This document shows positions 59,281 to 64,000 of a stretch of 64,000 nucleotides of DNA, one piece after another. Source of the stretch: Dipteris shenzhenensis (lineage: Eukaryota > Polypodiophyta > Polypodiopsida > Gleicheniales). How positions within the stretch are numbered: the stretch's first letter is position 1; every line of letters starts with the position of its first letter. Under the pieces are notes generated by a model. It was not told the DNA's origin. It saw nothing but the letters and a program-made list of their open reading frames with translations, and did not search any database. A program made the position numbers and the translations under genes. The stretch lies in the NCBI GenBank assembly GCA_047967505.1, contig CM106539.1. One strand, written 5' to 3'.

Positions 59281-59832
59281 CTATTTTTTCAAGGTTTCCA
59301 GCTCTGACAAGAACATTTTAGCTATACTAGAAGCACCTTTCAATTGAAGCAAGGTATCTCTTTTTTTTGTAGCATCATTTGCTATCTTTGAGGCTTCTTC
59401 CTTTCTATCAAAGCTGAGTTTCACACTAGAAAGCATTGCTTTTGCAAGCTCTACATGGTTTAATAAAGGTGCTTTGACCTTCTTGTGTTTGACATCCAAA
59501 GGTTTCCATTATGCATTCTATCATGAGGACATTGACCTCCTTGCACTAGAGTAAGCTTTATAGTCCCATTAGCCTTTCTCCAATTGTCTAGCTTCTTATT
59601 CAGGCCTTGGGCCATAAACATCTCCAAAATAATGGTGTTGGCTGCATTTAAGTGCCTGTCTCGATCCCATATTGTATGTCCTTGAAGAAAATTGGATTGT
59701 TGCTTGATGCAAACTCTGCTTGATGACACTATTCCTGAGCCAATATTTTAATTTCCTTGTGGCATGCAAAACCAACATGGAGAATTCTATCAACTTTAAT
59801 TCTTCAGGTAGTGCTCCAAACAAAAACTTCAA
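59281..59832 (-). pseudogene. Relic resembling TnpB/Fanzor C-terminus
   Basis: One minus-strand frame, with a single TAA, reads SPCWFCMPQGN, stop, NIGSGIVSSSRVC, NFLQGHTIWDRD and RHLNAANTIILEMFMAQGL (59795-59630). A C-x2-C, about 20 residues, another cysteine and then W-D-R-D...N-A-A-x-x-I is the zinc ribbon plus RuvC-III order of TnpB and eukaryotic Fanzor nucleases. Two extra residues lie between the Asp and Asn-Ala-Ala, and the fourth cysteine is lost. The RuvC-I and -II parts are not seen. A further frame (59499-59281) is Lys/Glu/Ala-rich and may be its tail. Alternative: an unrelated transposon gag; certainty is low to moderate. Confidence 0.4.
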
Positions 59833-60380
59833 ACCAAGTAAGACAAAAACTTAAAAATTTGGCTATGCATTCAAGGCATATTTGTAAAATCCCTTATTTG
59901 TAAAATTTTCCTTGATAAAATTTACCCTTATTCTATACAAATCTGTAAATGTTTCCTTGAATTATTTTAAATACACCCTTATGTAATTTAATTTTTGTTA
60001 ATTTTACAATTTAAAAATATCCTTTTGTTGAACTCACATGATAGGGTTAAATATGATGAGTGAGCCCCCCGAGAAATTTGGGAGCAACTTTCCTAATATA
60101 TATAGCATCCCTTGGACTCTTGACAATAATGATTCATGAGGAATGCATATGGTGGGGGTGATCCTCCATGAAAGGACTCTAGATCTTCAGATCCAACACA
60201 ATTGCTCTTCAATCTTCATGGAGAGGTGTTGGGACAATGCTACCAGCCCAGATGGATGTGTCTAAAGTCTCAATAAAATGCTTATTACCCGTCTATGAAT
60301 TCGGTCCCATCAATTGTAGTCATCCCTCAATTGACTTGCTTGATTGGTCTCAAACCCTGTTGGTTGGGCATGAGAGGTAG
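59833..60380. other. Spacer, nothing recognised
   Basis: AT-rich with no defensible feature. Confidence 0.35.
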
Positions 60381-60424
60381 TGACATCAAGTAGACCTGGT
60401 GTTTAAAATAAATCTTCATGTACA

Positions 60425-60800
60425 TTATCAGGAGCCATACAGACATATAAAATCAGGATGAGCCACATAGATTCAAAATGAGCCATATAAAATCAAAATG
60501 AGCCGTATAAAGTCATAATGAGGCATATAAAATCAATCATATAACATCAAACAAATAAAATCTAAATGTGACATATAAACTCAAACAATAAACAATCATA
60601 TTGAGCCCTAAAAAATGGAGTGTGTCATATAAAATTAGAGTGAGTCCAAGTATCTAGCATTTCTTTGAGCCTCTGTCTCAAACCATTTATCGTAGGCAAG
60701 AGAATCATAAACTAGACACATAATATCATATTTATAAATTCATACATTGAAAATATCAAAAGGAGCCATATAAAATCAACATACAGACCTATAAATATCC
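60425..60800. repeat. Degenerate ~21-bp tandem repeat (AAAATGAGCCATATAAAATC)
   Basis: At least six recognisable units between 60425 and 60560, then scattered variants ('GAGCCATATAAAATCAAC' at 60762). Confidence 0.8.
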
Positions 60801-60858
60801 CTTCTATTACTTAGCCCAAACTACTTCAATACAAAATCCCTATCCCTTTGTGTCCGTG

Positions 60859-60859
<1 letters not shown>

Positions 60860-60922
<63 letters not shown>

Positions 60923-60981
60923 TCATACATCTAACTCTATCTCATGGCCAGGTGCATTATTTGTGTCACTTATTGCACTCT

Positions 60982-61076
<95 letters not shown>

Positions 61077-61100
61077 ACTCACTCACTCACTCACTCACTC
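60860..61100. repeat. (CT)n and (ACTC)n microsatellites
   Basis: (CT)n at 60860-60930 and 60988-61070, passing into about seven ACTC units at 61071-61099. The Ser/Leu frames over them are artefacts. Confidence 0.98.
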
Positions 61101-61140
61101 TCACTCTAATTGCTATCTATCTCTCTCACACACTCTCTCT

Positions 61141-62510
61141 CTTGCATAATACAGATATACAAATACCTACACAAATTTAAAATTACAAATATTTATCATT
61201 CATAGACCATAAAACCATAGACCATAATACTTTATCATTCATAGACCATAAAATTATCAATCTAGAGGTGCGAACTTAATTTTTAAAATCTTAATAATAA
61301 ATGAAACAACACTTCGTATTATATATGATTTTTGTTCATACATGTAACAATGCCTCATTACCAAGTGCATTGTTGAAGCACTAAGGATCCAAGAAATTGG
61401 ATATTATGAAATACTTGCCATCATGTCTCTACTATCTCTAGAGTATGGGGGGGCAACAATTCTTATAAAGGATACTCGTCTCATCCCTATATCTAACTTT
61501 GTGATTATCAAGTCTAAAATAATAGTCTTGGGGAGGGCTTGCTATTGCCAACTGCAATTCTTCCCTAATAAATTGCATGGTCCACTCCTCTTCCAATTAC
61601 AACATTAGATCAGGATGTCATTGCCAATAAATTGATACCTTAACAACAGGACTGTGAGTCCCATCATGCAAATCATCATCCATTGCTTCCCATTGAAGGT
61701 TCTTCCATATAAATCTTCTATATGTTAAAGTCATAACACTATATTAGAGAATTTGGGAAAATCCCAATTCCCACGAAATAAAATATAGTCACTTCAAAAG
61801 TAAAATTTGATGTTTTTTATTGAAACATTAGCTCCATTGAGGACCCAAGTTTCAATTATGTTGGGGGAGACTAGACCATGCACAATACTTTCCCAATTTC
61901 TAGAAACTCAAGCAAAAATCTTCCGTATGTTGTTATGGCAAAAGGCCTTAATAGACGTGAACATGGCTCCATGGCCAAAACATTTGTTGATTTACTAGTG
62001 AAAGAAAGATGTTTGTTGTTTCGTATGCATCGAAACCACAAAGAAAAGCCAATTTATAGATGTTGCGTTAGGAAGATTCATTGGAGTAAATTAAATTGGA
62101 GTATTGATATATGCAATAGGATTGTTATAGATCTTTGACATCCATCATATAAATGTGGTCTTCAAAAACAAAATTAAACTTGCAACAACTGTCAATTTTT
62201 ATTTGGTATATTAGATGTATCAAATTAATGTCAAATGCTTATGTTTCTATGTTGATAAATTGCAATATTGACATATGCAATAGGATTATGGTAGAGCTTT
62301 GACATCCATCATATAAATGTGGTGTTCAAAAACACCATTCCATCACAATAGAGCTCATGAAACTCTCCATCACAATAGAGCTCATGAAACTCAGAGACAT
62401 GGTCTTGATAAAAACCTTTTTTTAAATTGCTTTCTTGTACTAAATATAATCAAAACCATTGACACATAGCCAATTTTTCACCACATTGTTTAACATAATC
62501 ATTAACAATT
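61141..62510. other. AT-rich spacer, nothing recognised
   Basis: An 86-codon plus frame (61878-62138) has no known domain. 'ATAGAGCTCATGAAACTC' occurs twice at 62349-62393, and 'GACATCCATCATATAAATGTGGT' at 62138 and 62301. Confidence 0.4.
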
Positions 62511-62515
62511 CCATA

Positions 62516-64000
62516 CTAGTATTCATACTCACAAAGTAGCTCATCTCCGAAGGAGATATCCTTTATGGTTTGCACAGTAATGTAGCCATGGGCACTGAAA
62601 TTTCCTTGTGACTTTTGAGCCCAAGGTGGTAGTTTAGGGATGTATACAAATATAACATTTGTTCTTTCTTTATAATGCATTGAGCTATTTATATATCCAG
62701 CAATGTTTCCATACAATACATCTCCCACAATACATTTCACATCTGTCAATGGCTCAATGAATGGAACTTCAAACATTCCATAAGTCTTCATCCTTGGGAA
62801 AAACTTGAGGAGAGATCTCCAAGTATCATAATCATACTTTGGACCATTATATACCATCAAATCTTGTTTTTTCTTGATGCTCGTATGTACAAAAAGACCA
62901 TATCCTGCCCCAGGTATTGTTGATTTCTTTACTTCATAATGGATGCCATTCATTTTGAACACGTGCTCAATGGGTATGGGCAATTTATGTTTCCATAAGC
63001 CATTGGATGCAGGATCAAAATTTGTAATAAGATAGCTCTTCAACTTTTCAGGACAATCTGCAACACCTATCATATGTTTAAAATCAAAGAATCATTCTTT
63101 TAGTGGAGGAATACAAACTCACATCATAAAGCACATAGCATTTTTTGGACAAGGTACTAACTCAATGTCTTTTAATTCTTTCATAAAACAAATTGAAACA
63201 TAATGTTTTGAAAATCGAATCTAACCAAATAGTGTCCAAATATAAATCATAATGTAGGTACAAATGTTTTAGTTGAGCATTTGTGTTTGCAACTCTAATT
63301 AACAAGATCACTCACATTCCCTAAGGGTTGTCTATACAATAAAATCGAATCAAGTTGGCTAAGAATGCCCTTGCAGCATCGGCAGTGATTCCCCTTTCCT
63401 TGCATCCAAGAACCATAGCAAAGCGTTTTGCCTCACTATCTTTCAATGGCCCCATTTTGGCAATTTTTCCTAGCATGCATTCTTCCTCTTCATTCAATGT
63501 AACATGTTGAGCATGCACCATACTTCTTGTAGTAGGACAAGTCCCTCTCACTCTAGTTTTGGTTATAGGTGAAGTAATACCTTTCTCTGTGTCTTTTTTT
63601 GAACTACGAGTAGACATATGAGATTCGACATTCATCCTTTCAAGAACTTCTTTGTTTTTTTCTTTGAATTCAAGGATCACTGGTTGAAAATAATAGAACA
63701 TATCATGCCCTTCGACAATCGGAGCTTGACCAAATCTGTTAGAAGAGATGGCACTGCGCACATCTACTGCATCATCTAGCATCTGTAGGTACGGTAATAA
63801 CTCATGAAGCAAAATAGAATCACCACAATCTATATCAAATTTTGTAGGGAAAATGCAATTTTCTGCTGGATTAACACAACCCGTGTAAGGCGAAACATCA
63901 ATGAACACTGTTCTTGCTGGTTTGCATTCCTCTTTAAAACAACACCACACTCTCATTAATGGTTTAAACTCCGCTTCCACATTCATCCTATTTGGTCGAA
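62516..64000 (-). CDS. FCP1-like HAD phosphatase - SET domain fusion protein (3' part)
   Basis: Exon 64000-63338 encodes the end of an FCP1-homology HAD phosphatase: FKPLMRVW, TVFIDVSPYTGCVNPAENCI (the hhhhDxSPYxxxxNPxN strand of plant FCP1-like proteins), LLPYLQMLDDAVDVR and NRFGQAPI. A basic Ser/Thr linker and EEECMLGKIAKMGPLKDSEA follow. A T/GTATAG donor (63337) and a TGTTGCAG acceptor give phase 1 on both sides of a 280-bp intron. Exon 63057-62516 encodes a SET-like domain: IPGAGYGLFVHTSIKKK, VGDVLYGNIAGYINSS (in place of NHSC) and ISFGDELLCEYEY. HAD-FCP1 proteins dephosphorylate pol II CTD serines, and SET domains methylate lysines. No stop occurs inside either exon; the upstream half lies outside the window. 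The reading as one protein rests on the intron phase and on the same order at 30996-32640. Without this splice the first exon would end at TAG 63321. Confidence 0.72.

Noticed and set aside
60850-61180. Ser/Leu-repeat proteins
   Set aside because: Simple-sequence CT repeats read as codons.

Overview
This is a window of a large, repeat-rich land-plant nuclear genome. Three things point to a plant: the last exons of a plant-type APC7 gene with spliceosomal introns, retrotransposons of plant lineages (Tat/Athila-like Ty3/gypsy, Ty1/copia, DUF4283/zf-RVT LINEs, CACTA elements), and telo-box sequence. The mixture, including a LINE with an RRM-type ORF1 and long AT-rich spacers, would suit a fern or another non-seed plant, but that is inference. 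No complete, unbroken cellular gene lies wholly inside the window.

Layout. 1-5.9 kb: a decayed Ty3/gypsy element on the minus strand (integrase, archaeal-type RNase H, RT remnant, protease, gag, PBS, probable LTR). 6.2-10.1 kb: fragments of an L1-like LINE (minus), a copia integrase (minus) and a plant LINE ORF2 (plus). 10.9-11.6 kb: a probable solo LTR. 12.86-13.47 kb: the last three exons of APC7, followed by a small LINE-tail insertion with a 21-bp target duplication. 14.5-17.6 kb: a second plant LINE (ORF1, endonuclease, tail) with an internal deletion. 18.5-19.75 kb: the 3' end of a CACTA element. 19.8-30.9 kb: AT-rich DNA with foldback, degenerate-repeat, SINE and TIR elements. 31.0-32.6 kb: a broken gene joining an FCP1-like HAD phosphatase to a SET domain.

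33.6-48.3 kb is an island that looks different: CpG-rich, gene-like and only about 1% diverged between its duplicated parts. It holds a Helitron Rep/PIF1 reading frame and, directly downstream, a separate four-exon gene whose C-terminus is a GIY-YIG nuclease. A 3.28-kb block (PIF1 plus nuclease gene) is duplicated in tandem, and the two copies are broken at different sites. A broken small secreted-protein gene and an isolated exon end the island. I regard the Helitron-GIY-YIG pairing as the main novelty of the window.

49.0-52.6 kb: a decayed CACTA transposase (minus). 53.5-55.0 kb: an almost pure polypyrimidine tract. 55.4-59.2 kb: remnants of CACTA-associated genes and a CACTA-like end. 59.3-59.8 kb: a relic resembling the C-terminus of a TnpB/Fanzor protein. 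60.4-61.1 kb: tandem and simple repeats. 62.5-64.0 kb: a better-preserved second copy of the HAD-SET gene (minus), running off the right edge.

Most features are dead or dying transposons. The functional candidates are APC7 (partial), the right-edge HAD-SET gene, and perhaps the Helitron system elsewhere in this genome.
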